Shown here in pieces: positions 1-8,758 of a stretch of 64,000 nucleotides of DNA. The notes beneath the pieces were generated by a model. The model searched no databases. It was not told where the DNA came from and saw only the letters and a list, made by a program, of their open reading frames with translations. The stretch spans positions 558,001 through 622,000 of the forward strand of contig NZ_BMUA01000001.1 in the NCBI RefSeq assembly GCF_014649955.1. The letters are read 5' to 3'. The first letter of the stretch is position 1, and each line of letters opens with the position of its first letter. The DNA is from Streptomyces violascens (GTDB taxonomy: Bacteria; Actinomycetota; Actinomycetes; Streptomycetales; Streptomycetaceae). The position numbers were made by a program, and so were the translations under genes.

Positions 1-658
1 CGCGCGCAACGACGACACCGGCGAGCCGATGACCGACGTGGACATCCGCGATCAGCTCATGGTCATGATCGGTGCCGGGTTCGAAACCACCGCCAACAGC
101 CTGGCGTTCGCCCTGTGGCTGCTCAGCCAGCACCCGGAGGCCGAGGCGCAGGTACACGCCGAGGTCGACCGGACCCTGGCCGGCCGTACGGCCACCACGA
201 AGGATCTCGACGGCCTGACCTACACCCGGCGCGTCATCAACGAGGTCCTGCGCATGTATCCGGCGGGCTGGTTCTTCACCCGCGTCACCACCACCGACAC
301 CACCCTCGCCGGTCGCCGCCTGCCCAAGGGCACGGCCCTCCTCTACAGCGCCTACCTCCTCCAGCACCGCCCCGAGCTGTTCCCCGACCCCGACCGCTTC
401 GACCCCGACCGCTGGATCGGCCAGAACACCGACAGCCTGCCCCGGGGCACGTTCGTCTCGTTCGGCGGCGGGAACCGCAAGTGCATCGGCGACCAGTTCG
501 CCCTCATCGAGATGACTCTGGCCCTGGCCACCGTCTGCACCCGCTGGAGCCTGCATCCCGACCCCGGCAGCACCATGACCGTCCAGGTCCGCGGCACCCT
601 CGGTCCCGGCAGCCTGATCATGACCTGCCGGCCCCGGAGCAAGCCCGAGGAAGGCTGA
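1..658 (+). CDS. Cytochrome P450, C-terminal part (5' end outside window)
   Basis: Heme monooxygenase fragment. The frame is already open at base 2, so the N-terminal half lies upstream of the window. Visible landmarks in order are the I-helix oxygen-activation motif AGFETT, the K-helix ExxR as EVLRMYP, the PDRFDPDRW stretch and the Cys-ligand loop FGGGNRKCIGDQFA. All are intact, so the fragment looks functional. It would need a ferredoxin and reductase, but no ferredoxin gene follows, unlike the two P450s near 35-39 kb. The substrate cannot be read from sequence. The next gene starts about 130 bp downstream and is unrelated. Confidence 0.93.
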   Translation, partial: ARNDDTGEPMTDVDIRDQLMVMIGAGFETTANSLAFALWLLSQHPEAEAQVHAEVDRTLAGRTATTKDLDGLTYTRRVINEVLRMYPAGWFFTRVTTTDTTLAGRRLPKGTALLYSAYLLQHRPELFPDPDRFDPDRWIGQNTDSLPRGTFVSFGGGNRKCIGDQFALIEMTLALATVCTRWSLHPDPGSTMTVQVRGTLGPGSLIMTCRPRSKPEEG

Positions 659-787
659 CTCCGCCGACCCACCGGCCGGCCCGGCCGCGAACCGGAATCG
701 GAACCGCCTCCCGCCTCGCGCCGTCCTCCAGCGCGTGATCGTCGCGAGCGGCGGCGGCGCGAGGATCCCGGGCCTGCGGCTCTCCGG

Positions 788-2290
788 GTGGAGGTGGTGC
801 GCGTGCGGGGACTGACCAACGCGGCCCGGTCACGGTCCGGCGCGTCCCAGGAGGACGCTTTCGGGCACACGATGTCGTTCGCGGCGCTGGCCCAGGCGCC
901 GGACAGACGGCGTATCGAAGCATGGCTGCTGGCCTTCGTCGTCGTGATCACCCTGGGCGGCTACGCCTGCACCGGTCTGTCCATGCAGGGTCAGCTGCCT
1001 GCGGGATTCACCGGGTTCGCCGTCGCCGTGTTCCTGCTCGCGCTGGTCCCGCACCTGGCCGTACGGCGCTGGGCGGCGCGTGCCGATCCACTGCTCCTGC
1101 CGCTCGCCCTGCTGCTCACGGGCCTCGGCCTGGTCCTGCTGCATCGCCTGGACATCACGTACGTGGCCGAGCCCCGTCTGAAGATCGCCCCGGTGGGCAA
1201 CGGACAGCTGGTGTGGACGGTCATCGGCGTGGCGGTCTGCGTCGGCCTGCTGATCGTCCTGCGCGATCACCGCCGGCTCCAGCGCTACCTCTACCTGATG
1301 ATGGCCGTCGCCCTGGTGCTCCTGATGGCTCCCGCGTTCTCCAGCGCCGACCAGTTCGGCGCCAAGCGCTGGATCATGATGGGGCCGCTGTCCGTGCAGC
1401 CCGGCGAATTCGTGAAAATCATGATCGCGGTGTTCTTCGCGGGCTACCTCACCGTCAGCCGCGACGCGCTGGCCCTGTCCGGCCGCCGTCTCCTCGGCAT
1501 GCGGCTGCCACCCGGCCGCCGGCTCGGGCCGATCGTGGCGATCTGGGTGCTCAGCCTCCTGGTGCTGATCTTCGAGCGCGACCTCGGTACCTCCCTGATC
1601 TTCTTCGGCCTCTTCGTGATCATGCTGTACATGGCTACCGAGCGGACCAGTTGGGTGGTGTGCGGTCTGCTGATGGCGGTGGTCGGCGCGGCGGTGGTCG
1701 GTTCCCTAGAGCCGCACGTGCACGGCCGGGTCGAAGCCTGGCTGAACCCGATGGAAGCCTTCACGCCGGAGGGCGTCAAGGCGGGCCTCTCCAACCAGTT
1801 GGGGCAGGCCCTGTTCAGCTTCGGCAGCGGCGGCATCACCGGGACGGGCCTGGGCCAGGGGCATCCGGAGCTCGTCGGCTTCGCCGGGAACAGCGACTTC
1901 ATCCTCACCACCGTCGGCGAAGAGCTGGGCCTGGCCGGGGTGATGGCGGTCCTGCTCCTGTATGGGCTGCTCGCCCAGCGCGCCCTCCACACCGGGCTGC
2001 TGGCCCGCGATCCGTTCGGCAAGCTGCTCGCCACCGGCATGGCCGGCGCCCTGGTGCTCCAGGTGTTCGTGGTGACGGGCGGTGTCATGGGGCTGATCCC
2101 CCTCACCGGAAAGGCGCTGCCGTTCCTCGCGAAGGGCGGCTCCTCGATGGTGGCCAACTGGCTGATGGTGGCCCTGTTGATCCGCATCAGCGACAGCGCG
2201 CAGCGCCGTCACGAACCGGCTTCCAGCAGCAACGCCGCGTCCGGACGCTCTCATTCCGGTGCGCGTGGAGCGGTTGCGGGGGTGGGATGA
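788..2290 (+). CDS. FtsW/RodA/SpoVE-family SEDS peptidoglycan polymerase
   Basis: Polytopic membrane protein of the SEDS family, which polymerises lipid II into glycan strands in elongation, division or sporulation. About ten hydrophobic segments are visible. Family landmarks are the FERDLGTSLIFF stretch near the middle and the C-terminal GNSDFILTTVGEELGLAG and KGGSSM motifs. Length (up to 500 aa) fits the family. The GTG at 788 gives the longest form. An ATG at 872 (MSFAALAQAP) fits better as the beginning of the conserved part, with an AGGAGG at 849-854 rather far upstream. Which SEDS branch (RodA, FtsW or sporulation paralogue) cannot be fixed here, and no penicillin-binding protein gene is adjacent. 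Confidence 0.92.
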   Translation: MEVVRVRGLTNAARSRSGASQEDAFGHTMSFAALAQAPDRRRIEAWLLAFVVVITLGGYACTGLSMQGQLPAGFTGFAVAVFLLALVPHLAVRRWAARADPLLLPLALLLTGLGLVLLHRLDITYVAEPRLKIAPVGNGQLVWTVIGVAVCVGLLIVLRDHRRLQRYLYLMMAVALVLLMAPAFSSADQFGAKRWIMMGPLSVQPGEFVKIMIAVFFAGYLTVSRDALALSGRRLLGMRLPPGRRLGPIVAIWVLSLLVLIFERDLGTSLIFFGLFVIMLYMATERTSWVVCGLLMAVVGAAVVGSLEPHVHGRVEAWLNPMEAFTPEGVKAGLSNQLGQALFSFGSGGITGTGLGQGHPELVGFAGNSDFILTTVGEELGLAGVMAVLLLYGLLAQRALHTGLLARDPFGKLLATGMAGALVLQVFVVTGGVMGLIPLTGKALPFLAKGGSSMVANWLMVALLIRISDSAQRRHEPASSSNAASGRSHSGARGAVAGVG

Positions 2291-2381
2291 GCTGCCCCTC
2301 GAACGGCCGGAACCATGAGGTGTCCATGACGCGTCCACGTCTGTGATCACGTCATCCGCCAGTCCCAGGAGGGGAAATACC

Positions 2382-3041
2382 ATGGTCGACCCGGGCAGCA
2401 CGCTCCCGCCCAACCAGCGCCGCAGGAATGGGGGATGTCTCCCCGCCCTGGTGGTTCTCGTGGTGATCCTGGGCCTCGGGTTCGGCGCGTCCAAGCTCTT
2501 CGGGGACGACCACAAAAAGTCCTCGTCGTCCTCGTCGTCCTCGTCCGGCTCCCACGACAGCGGTGAGTGGAAGGTGGGTGACTGTGGCGGCCCCGACCCC
2601 GATGACAAGCCGAACGGCTACAAGGCGTTCGGCTGCGGCGATGCGGGCGCGACCTTCAAGGCCCTCGACATCCAGCCGGCCAGCTTCATGCCGGACTCCA
2701 TCCAGTGCCCGGCCGGTACGGATCTGATCATCCAGGTGAGCGTCAGTTACGGCTCTTCCAAGAGCAAGGGCGGCGGCATCCCCTCCAAGACGGTGTGCGG
2801 ACGCAACATCTCCGCCGACCACCCCGGGGACGCGGGCGCCGGCGGCGGCCAGCTCGTCAAGGGTGACTGCGTCACGTCCACGGCGAAGGAAGTCCCCTGT
2901 GCCTCCGGGGGTTCGGACACGTACAAGGTGCTCGACCTCACGAAGGAGACCGCACAGTGCCCGACGGGCACTACCGAGCCGATGCGGTTGACCATGGCGA
3001 TCGGCCGCCCCTACGACGTGATCTGCACCGCGAAGCAGTGA
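2382..3041 (+). CDS. Membrane-anchored protein with two extracytoplasmic Cys modules
   Basis: 219 aa. The short basic N-terminus is followed by one transmembrane helix (about residues 19-40), a poly-Ser linker and a soluble part facing outside. The soluble part contains two similar modules, each opening with a Gly-Asp-Cys (VGDCG and KGDCV) and holding further cysteines, which suggests a tandem repeat with disulfides. The ATG at 2382 is chosen because AGGAGGGG lies nine bases upstream; the longer open frame from 2343 has no such site. This type of protein is common in Streptomyces without an assigned function. It stands alone. Confidence 0.8.
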   Translation: MVDPGSTLPPNQRRRNGGCLPALVVLVVILGLGFGASKLFGDDHKKSSSSSSSSSGSHDSGEWKVGDCGGPDPDDKPNGYKAFGCGDAGATFKALDIQPASFMPDSIQCPAGTDLIIQVSVSYGSSKSKGGGIPSKTVCGRNISADHPGDAGAGGGQLVKGDCVTSTAKEVPCASGGSDTYKVLDLTKETAQCPTGTTEPMRLTMAIGRPYDVICTAKQ

Positions 3042-3303
3042 CCGTCCGGTGACTGCGTTCTGGGGAACCAGGACCGCCCGCGCGGACGAGGCGGCCGTCT
3101 CGGCCCGCTCGTCTGCGCGGCGATCGCCCTGGCCGTCCCCTGCCTCTGCCTCTGCCTGCGGTGAGGCATCCCGGTAGCGAGCGCACCAGCCTCCGGGGGC
3201 ACGGCCGCAGGTCGGACCCTCTATCGTCGAGGCGAAACAATGCCCGCGGCTGCCGGACGATCACCTGGGTCCGGCGGCCCAAGACCCAGGAGTGTGCGAC
3301 GAC

Positions 3304-3693
3304 ATGGCGAGCAACAGAGCAGACGTGACGGTGGCCGAACGATTCCTTGGCGCTTTCGGCGCGCACGACTGGGAAGCCATGCGCACGGTCCTGGCCCCCG
3401 ACCTGGCCTGGAGCATGCCCGGCACGGGTACCATCTCCGGCACGATCCACGGCGTCGACGCGGCCGTCAACCGGCTCCAGGAGATCGTCGGCCGGGGCCT
3501 CGACACCGAGCTGCTCCACATCCTGACCGGCGAGAACGGCGTCACCCTGTCCCTGCACAACACGGCGGAGACGCCCGACGGCCGCAAGCTCGACGAGTAC
3601 CTGGCGACCGTACTCACCATCCGCGGCGGCAGGGTCGCCGCGATCGACAGCTACCTGTCCGACGTGGACGGCATGAGCGCCTTCTTCAACTAG
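3304..3693 (+). CDS. SnoaL-like / NTF2-fold protein
   Basis: 129 aa, the usual size for the SnoaL-like NTF2 superfamily of small alpha+beta barrels (isomerases, cyclases, hydrolases and non-enzymatic homologues). The pattern is typical: an N-terminal helix with AERFLGAFGAHDWEAM, a Trp-containing LAWSMPGTGTISG segment, and a C-terminal strand RGGRVAAIDSYLSDVDG. The ATG at 3304 has AGGAG eleven bases upstream; a GTG at 3292 overlaps that site and is less likely. The substrate is unknown and neighbours give no pathway. Confidence 0.82.
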   Translation: MASNRADVTVAERFLGAFGAHDWEAMRTVLAPDLAWSMPGTGTISGTIHGVDAAVNRLQEIVGRGLDTELLHILTGENGVTLSLHNTAETPDGRKLDEYLATVLTIRGGRVAAIDSYLSDVDGMSAFFN

Positions 3694-3753
3694 ACCGTAC
3701 GCGAACCAGAGAGTACGCACACATCGACTTGGCGCGGACGTCCTCGGGGAATC

Positions 3754-4185
3754 ATGAACGTCAGCACTGAACCACCGGGCCTCATGAGGAAGTTGAATGC
3801 CGGGCACGTGGTGGCGATCGGGTGGGTGCTGTGTGCCGCCGCCCTCGCCGAACGTGTCCCGGGGTTCACCTCCGGGCACCGGTACCTCCTGTGTCATGCC
3901 TCATCCACCCTCGACCATCTGACGCTCACGGCCCTCGCACTGGTGGTGGCAGCGGCGGTGGCTGCTCTGGTCGGGGCGATCATGATGCAGTCGAAGGAGT
4001 CCCACCGGCCCGCGCTTCCCGTTGTGTGGCTCGTCGTCGTGGTCGCCCTCCTCGTCGCCGCGGACGGGGTCGACGCCCATGGGGAGGCGCTGGCCACGCA
4101 GTTGTCGGCCACACCGTTCACGGAAGGTGCGTGCGACTACACCCCGCAGGACTACGTCGCCACACCGGGCTGGTTCTTCTGGTAG
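3754..4185 (+). CDS. Small multi-pass membrane protein, unknown function
   Basis: 143 aa with about three hydrophobic segments (near residues 15-35, 55-75 and 88-105), a charged loop QSKESHRPA between the last two, and a short C-terminal tail with an aromatic end (GWFFW). Cysteines occur in the first extracytoplasmic loop and in the tail (ACDY). No family is recognised. Support comes from G/C-rich third positions, the membrane pattern and the absence of a competing frame. It converges on the esterase gene on the other strand. Confidence 0.55.
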   Translation: MNVSTEPPGLMRKLNAGHVVAIGWVLCAAALAERVPGFTSGHRYLLCHASSTLDHLTLTALALVVAAAVAALVGAIMMQSKESHRPALPVVWLVVVVALLVAADGVDAHGEALATQLSATPFTEGACDYTPQDYVATPGWFFW

Positions 4186-4240
4186 GCCGCCACCACATGG
4201 TCTTGGGCCACACCATTTGAAGTCCGTCTATGTGTCGGCG

Positions 4241-5230
4241 TCAGGCGCCCAGCGCGGCCAGCAGCATCGGCAGCGAGCGGTGCAACTCCCTCTGCCAGTA
4301 CGGCCATTCATGGATGCCGGGTCCGTAGAAGTCGGTGACGGCCGGGCTGCCGAGGGCGCGCAGCCGGTCGGCGAGGGCCCGGTTCTGCTGCTCGAAGTAG
4401 GCCTCGTTCGAGTCCTTGGTCCCCGGCGGATCGTACGGTCCGCCGGGCTTGCCGTTCCCGCACGACAGGAAGATGGGCAGCCCGCGCAGTGAGTTCGCCC
4501 GGAGCGTGGGGTCGTGCTCGGCCCACACTGCCCGCTGGCGTACCGGATCACCCCAGATCGCGTACGGGTCGACGCCCAGCTGCCGGTCGAGGTTCAGGAA
4601 CCAGTCGGGACCGAATCCGCCGGGCACCTGGAGCAGCGGGTGCACGGTGCCGCTGTACGACGCGACGGCCCGGAAGAACCCCGGGTGGCGGGCGGCGTAC
4701 AACAGGGCGCCCAAGCCCCCCATCGACAGGCCCGCGGCCACGCGCCGGCTGCCCGCGCCGTAGCCGCGTTCGAGGATCTGCCTGACCTCGGTGAGGTGGA
4801 AGGTCTCCCAGCGGGGCGCACCGCCCTTGCCGTAGTTCCACCAGTTGCTGTACCAGCCCGCGGCGCCGGCTTCCGGCATCACGACCAACACCCGCTGGAG
4901 TTCGGGGACTTGGACCACATCGGTGTACTTCGTCCAGTCGGCGTAGCCCCCGCAGCAGCCGTGCAGCAGCCACAGCGCCGGCCAGCCGTGTCTCCCGGGC
5001 GACCAGCCGTCCGGGGTGAGCAGCCGCACGTGGGCGGTCGCGCCCAGGGCCGGGGAGTCGATGGTGAGATCCAGTTGGCGGGGCCCGACGCGCTGCTCGG
5101 CGACGACCCGCGCTCCGTCGTCGGCACGTACGGACCGTTCCTGCGCGGTGCCCGTCCCCACCGTGAAGGCGCTGGCCAGCAGGGCGAGCAGAACCGTGAC
5201 GACAACTGTGATGACCGGTACGCGACGCAT
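4241..5230 (-). CDS. Secreted esterase of the antigen-85/esterase D type
   Basis: 329 aa alpha/beta hydrolase with a cleavable signal peptide (MRRVPVITVVVTVLLALLAS and onward). The nucleophile elbow is GLSMGG, the oxyanion region is LLHGCCGG, and a GIHEWPYWQREL segment near the C-terminus supplies the catalytic His. This matches the putative-esterase family that includes mycolyltransferases, but Streptomyces lacks mycolates, so a general secreted carboxylesterase is more likely. The start at 5230 is chosen because it begins the signal peptide and has AAAGGGG upstream; the open frame extends 40 codons further without a signal-like start. Transcribed alone. Confidence 0.9.
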   Translation of the reverse strand: MRRVPVITVVVTVLLALLASAFTVGTGTAQERSVRADDGARVVAEQRVGPRQLDLTIDSPALGATAHVRLLTPDGWSPGRHGWPALWLLHGCCGGYADWTKYTDVVQVPELQRVLVVMPEAGAAGWYSNWWNYGKGGAPRWETFHLTEVRQILERGYGAGSRRVAAGLSMGGLGALLYAARHPGFFRAVASYSGTVHPLLQVPGGFGPDWFLNLDRQLGVDPYAIWGDPVRQRAVWAEHDPTLRANSLRGLPIFLSCGNGKPGGPYDPPGTKDSNEAYFEQQNRALADRLRALGSPAVTDFYGPGIHEWPYWQRELHRSLPMLLAALGA

Positions 5231-5427
5231 CCCGACCCCTTTGTGAGAGCCCCAGGCTCTCGTGGAAGCACCGAGCCGTCCGGCGACCGACGGCTCCAAC
5301 GGTTTACCAGCCGCACCCCACCTTGCGCGAGAGGCGCTCCCGGCCCACATGTGGGTTCACCACGTGTGGGCTGAACCAATGGAGCGCCTTGCCGCAGGTG
5401 GATGCGCCGTCGAAGCTCTCGCGGGGC

Positions 5428-6915
5428 TCAGAGCGACAGGCGGGTTGCCTGGCTGCTCAGCCTGGGTGTCGGAAGCGCGTGCTCGCCTCGCGGCCTCGGG
5501 GGTGCGGGCCGCGTCGGAGCGTTGCGGGCGACCGAGGTGATGAGTTCACGGAGTTGTTCCACATAGCGATGAATGTTCTTGTGTGCGATCGCCGAGTCCG
5601 GGTAGCGGATGGCCAGTTGGAGGCCGCCGTGCAGGCGGGTGAACCACGCACACACCTGGTCGCCGTAGGACACCCGGAGCATGGCGTACGCCTTCTGCTC
5701 GTCCCATTGGCGAGCCCCCGGGATGTCCCGGGCGTCGACGAACGACACGATCGAGTAGAGGTCGGGGGACGTGGGCCGGAAGTCCGAGCCGAGCAGTCGG
5801 AGCACGCGGGCGATCGGCAGGTGGGCCAGGGACTTGTTGGCCCGCAGCGCGGCATGGACCATCGTCAGCGCGTCGTCGAAGCCCAGCGCCTGCGCGACCG
5901 GAATCTCGATCGGCGCACCGCCGACGTACCACCCCACGGAGTCCGCCCACCGCGACTTCGCCCGGGTGTGGAGCGGCACCACGGTGCGGTAGACGGGTTC
6001 GCCGCCGATGTCGTGGACGATGAGGCCGGTGGCCGCCAGAATGCCGACCTGCCCGCCGCCGAACGGCCGGCAGTACGCCGAGAAGGCCGCGGCGTCCGCG
6101 TCGTCCACGAGCATCTCGTACAGGAGCTTCTGCTCGGGCAGCCTGCCGCCCGGTTCGAGGCCGAGGTCCACCGGGAAGGCGGGCAGCCTGCCGTCGCAGC
6201 GACCGATGAACTCCCGCCAGCGCGCGATGATCGCATGGGTGTCGTCGACCTGGTCCGCGCTGGCCCGCTCGATCTCGCAGAAGTCGACATAGCTGCCGGC
6301 CGGGGCCGTCTCCTGGCCGCGCCCTTCGGCCCGCGCCGCGTAGAGCTCGTGGACCTCGGAGGGGATGCGCTGGATCGAGTACGCGTCGACGTTGCTGTGG
6401 TCGAAAGCCATGTAGACGCTGGTCGACTCGTCCCTGACCACCGCCGTGTACAGGAAGTTCGGCCAGCCCAGCGCGTCCGCCGCCACATCGAAGCGGTCCT
6501 GGAGGTGGTGACTCAGCTCTTCTCCGTCGCGGAAGTCACCCACGACCTCCCGCCGGAGTGCCACGACGTCGGGCGCCGCGGTGAACCTGCGCATCTCGTC
6601 GCCGACCCAGCGGAAGCCGCTGCGCAGCGTTTCGTGCCGGAGCGTCCAGGCCCGCAGTGCCTCTTCGAGGACGTCGAGGTCGACGGGTCCCGGGATGTCG
6701 AACGCGGCCCCCAGCCAGGTCGGCACGAACAGGCCGTCCCGGCGCACCGACCGGGCCGTGCGGATATGTGATTCCTGCACATAGGCGGGAGGCCGGGCGT
6801 CATCGGGCTGGCTGGTCGCCACCTCGACCATGTCGGGGTCCAGACTCCACTCGACGAGCCGTCCGGGACGGACTTCGCAGCCGTGAATGTCGGTAATTCG
6901 CACGCAGTCTTCCAT
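5428..6915 (-). CDS. Freestanding condensation-domain-like acyltransferase
   Basis: 495 aa, the length of one NRPS condensation domain or a PapA/wax-ester-synthase-type acyltransferase, with no adenylation or carrier domain. The active-site HHxxxDG motif appears as DHSNVDA. The second, catalytic His and the structural Asp are kept, while the first His is Asp and the Gly is Ala. A later SVGWYVGGAPIEIP segment matches the C-domain motif that lines the channel. It may acylate or amide-bond a small substrate using a donor made elsewhere. No RBS is obvious at 6915. The start codon directly abuts the TGA of an upstream small ORF in the same frame, so coupled translation is possible. The proline-rich C-terminal tail looks disordered. 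Confidence 0.82.
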   Translation of the reverse strand: MEDCVRITDIHGCEVRPGRLVEWSLDPDMVEVATSQPDDARPPAYVQESHIRTARSVRRDGLFVPTWLGAAFDIPGPVDLDVLEEALRAWTLRHETLRSGFRWVGDEMRRFTAAPDVVALRREVVGDFRDGEELSHHLQDRFDVAADALGWPNFLYTAVVRDESTSVYMAFDHSNVDAYSIQRIPSEVHELYAARAEGRGQETAPAGSYVDFCEIERASADQVDDTHAIIARWREFIGRCDGRLPAFPVDLGLEPGGRLPEQKLLYEMLVDDADAAAFSAYCRPFGGGQVGILAATGLIVHDIGGEPVYRTVVPLHTRAKSRWADSVGWYVGGAPIEIPVAQALGFDDALTMVHAALRANKSLAHLPIARVLRLLGSDFRPTSPDLYSIVSFVDARDIPGARQWDEQKAYAMLRVSYGDQVCAWFTRLHGGLQLAIRYPDSAIAHKNIHRYVEQLRELITSVARNAPTRPAPPRPRGEHALPTPRLSSQATRLSL

Positions 6916-7032
6916 TCACACGCTGTCGGGGAACACGGGCGGGCAGCAGGCCGAAGGAGCCTGAGGCCCCAGCCGAGCCCACTTGGCCAACTCCCTTATG
7001 GGACACCTCAGCTCGACGGAGTTGAGTGGCAT
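6916..7032 (-). CDS. Possible small ORF abutting the condensation gene
   Basis: Candidate 38-aa peptide starting MPLNSVELRCPIREL, with a C-terminal half rich in Pro and Cys (SACCPPVFPDSV). Its TGA is immediately followed by the ATG of the condensation-domain gene, which would couple the two. Third-position G/C is about 84%, lower than in the flanking genes. The open frame is the same as that of the downstream gene and extends further upstream, and the RBS is weak. It could therefore be a small coupled peptide, a 5' extension interrupted by a stop, or chance. Confidence 0.3.
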   Translation of the reverse strand: MPLNSVELRCPIRELAKWARLGPQAPSACCPPVFPDSV

Positions 7033-7037
7033 CCACG

Positions 7038-7084
7038 TGTGTACGTCCGCCTCACGGTCCGGGACCAGGTTGTGTACGTCCGCC
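7038..7084. repeat. 14-bp direct repeat upstream of the small ORF/condensation gene
   Basis: TGTGTACGTCCGCC occurs exactly at 7038-7051 and 7071-7084, a 33-bp period equal to about three helical turns. It lies upstream of the minus-strand small ORF and condensation gene in a 333-bp stretch (6916-7248) that holds no other convincing gene. The phasing suggests a two-site regulator-binding element, but no regulator is encoded next door. Confidence 0.4.
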
Positions 7085-7248
7085 CCAACACCCGGGGCCA
7101 GCGGGCCCGTTCGCAACGCCCCAGGACGGGCAGCGGGGGCCGCGCACCGCAGCTCAGGAAATACGGTCATGCGGTGACCAACGGGCGACGAGCGCCCCCG
7201 GGCACGCAGAACCACCCCATCGAGTCGCATGCGCCCACTCGCGCGCCA

Positions 7249-7620
7249 TCACGCCCCGGACGACGACTTGGCCTGCTGCACGGCGCGCTTGACCAGGGAG
7301 GCGATGCCCTTCAGTAGTTCCGCCGCCTCCTTCTTGGCATCGGCGGCGTCCGTCGCGGCTTCGTTCTTCGTATCCGCCGCGTCATCCGTCGCGTCCTTCT
7401 TCGCGTCCGCGACGAGCTGATCGAGCTCCTTCTTCATCTCCGCCAGCTCGGTCTTTATGTCGTCCTTGGGATCGTCGGCGGGTCGGCGGTCCATCGATTC
7501 GCGCGCCGCACCCGGAGTCGACACAACAGGGGCGTGGGCGGCGGCGAAAGCGGGGGCTGCGGAACTCACGGCGAGAACGCCGCACAGGGTGATCGCGGCG
7601 ACGGTGGTACAACGGCGCAT
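7249..7620 (-). CDS. Secreted charged coiled-coil protein
   Basis: 123 aa. A clear signal peptide (MRRCTTVAAITLCGVLAVSS, cleavage near AFAAAHA) is followed by a short linker. A strongly charged helical region then repeats Ala-Asp-Lys-Lys elements (VADAKKDATDDAADTKNEAA), predicting a coiled coil or apolipophorin-like helix. The start is supported by GAGGAG upstream of 7620. No enzyme motif is present, so a structural or surface role is likely. It ends before a noncoding stretch. Confidence 0.72.
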   Translation of the reverse strand: MRRCTTVAAITLCGVLAVSSAAPAFAAAHAPVVSTPGAARESMDRRPADDPKDDIKTELAEMKKELDQLVADAKKDATDDAADTKNEAATDAADAKKEAAELLKGIASLVKRAVQQAKSSSGA

Positions 7621-7791
7621 GAAGCGCTCCTCAAACAGGTCGACGGCACAGATGCCCCCCGATGCACTGATCCACTCTTCGACACCCTCCGCCTGAGAGC
7701 CAGCCCGGCCCGGCCGAAAGAGTGAGCACCACCGGCCTCCACATGTGGGGGTGCCCCATGCGGCTGGGAGCCGATCATGGAGGATCTACCC

Positions 7792-8289
7792 ATGGGTGAA
7801 CGGGTGGAGCGTGTGGACGAGCAGGACCGCGTCATCGGCGTGGCCGAGCGGGGCGAGGCCGTACGGCAGGGGTGGCTGTACCGGATGGCCATGGTGCTGT
7901 GCCGCGATGAGAGCGGCCGCTATCTGGTGCACCGGCGCCCCGAGAACAGTTCGCGGTTCCCGGGCGAGTACAGCTGGCTGGTGGCCGGAGCCGTGGGCGT
8001 GGGCGAGCCCTACGAGGACGCAGCGCGCCGCGAGCTCCGGGAGGAGCTTGGCGTGGAGGCCGAGGTGCGTCCACTGTTCAAGTTCCTGTGCGACGGCGAG
8101 CTCAGCCCCTACTGGTTCTCGGTGTACGAGACCGTCGTGGAAGAGGAGGACGTCGCACCGGACGCGTCCGAAGTCGCCTGGCACGGCTGGCTGACCGGCG
8201 ACGAATTGAGGACGGCGATGACGGACTGGACCTTCGTCTCGGACAGCCGGGACGCCTACGACCGCTATCTCGCCATGGGCATGGGCTAG
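7792..8289 (+). CDS. NUDIX hydrolase
   Basis: 165 aa. The complete Nudix box reads G-x5-E-x7-REL-x-EE-x-G-V, beginning GAVGVGEPYEDAARREL, and so keeps all metal-binding glutamates. These enzymes hydrolyse a nucleoside diphosphate linked to another group. The WLYRMAMVLCRDESGRYLVHRRP start resembles the IPP-isomerase-like or YfcD subgroup. The ATG at 7792 is preferred over 7777 because GGAGG at 7779-7783 sits eight bases before it. Single gene, convergent with the small membrane protein downstream. Confidence 0.93.
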   Translation: MGERVERVDEQDRVIGVAERGEAVRQGWLYRMAMVLCRDESGRYLVHRRPENSSRFPGEYSWLVAGAVGVGEPYEDAARRELREELGVEAEVRPLFKFLCDGELSPYWFSVYETVVEEEDVAPDASEVAWHGWLTGDELRTAMTDWTFVSDSRDAYDRYLAMGMG

Positions 8290-8350
8290 CCACGGGTTTG
8301 GGCCAGGAGTCGGGCCGCCCTTTTTGCGTCGTTCCGCCGGCCCGTCAGAC

Positions 8351-8376
8351 AGTCAGTCAGTCAGTCAGTCAGTCAG
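8351..8376. repeat. Tetranucleotide tract (AGTC)6
   Basis: Six uninterrupted AGTC units plus AG, preceded by a degenerate copy, lying between two convergent genes. Read on the minus strand, the tract begins with the TGA stop of the 8373-8660 gene, so changes in copy number would not alter that protein. Perfect short tandem repeats of this length are uncommon in DNA this GC-rich. Confidence 0.95.
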
Positions 8377-8660
8377 GAACGGTTGACCCGGCCTGCCACC
8401 GCGTGGCCGATCAGCAGGTAGACCGCGGCGGGCAGACCGTAGTTGACCACCGTGCGCCACGTGTCGGACTTGATGTTGAACATGTCGCGCGACCAGCCCG
8501 AGAGCCAGTCAGCCGCGTTCCGGACCCATGAGACGACGTCGTTCGCCGTGTTGGCGTTGACCAGGAAGAAGGCGATCCAGAGGATCAGTATCAGTGCCGT
8601 GATGTCCGCGATGATGAGGATGCCGGTCGCCGCGGGATTACCGCCATAGCGCCTGGACAT
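8373..8660 (-). CDS. Small membrane protein with two transmembrane helices
   Basis: 95 aa. A short basic N-terminus (MSRRYGGNPAATG) is followed by a long hydrophobic helix (ILIIADITALILILWIAFFL), an amphipathic WVRNAADWLSGW region and a second hydrophobic segment near the C-terminus. The start at 8660 has AAGGAG upstream. The longer frame to 8762 overlaps the next gene and has no membrane-protein start. No domain is recognised. The (AGTC)6 tract begins at its stop codon. Confidence 0.75.
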   Translation of the reverse strand: MSRRYGGNPAATGILIIADITALILILWIAFFLVNANTANDVVSWVRNAADWLSGWSRDMFNIKSDTWRTVVNYGLPAAVYLLIGHAVAGRVNRS

Positions 8661-8758
8661 GTCCAACTCCTTGTTTCTGCAGGTGGGTTGACCGGACAGC
8701 CCGCCGACGCGCGTATCACCGTTTCGTGCGCCGGCGGGGACCGGGAGTGCTTCGGGAA

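Noticed and set aside
8341..8376. Repeat tract as a CRISPR array
   Set aside because: Units are four bases with no spacers; it is a simple tandem repeat.
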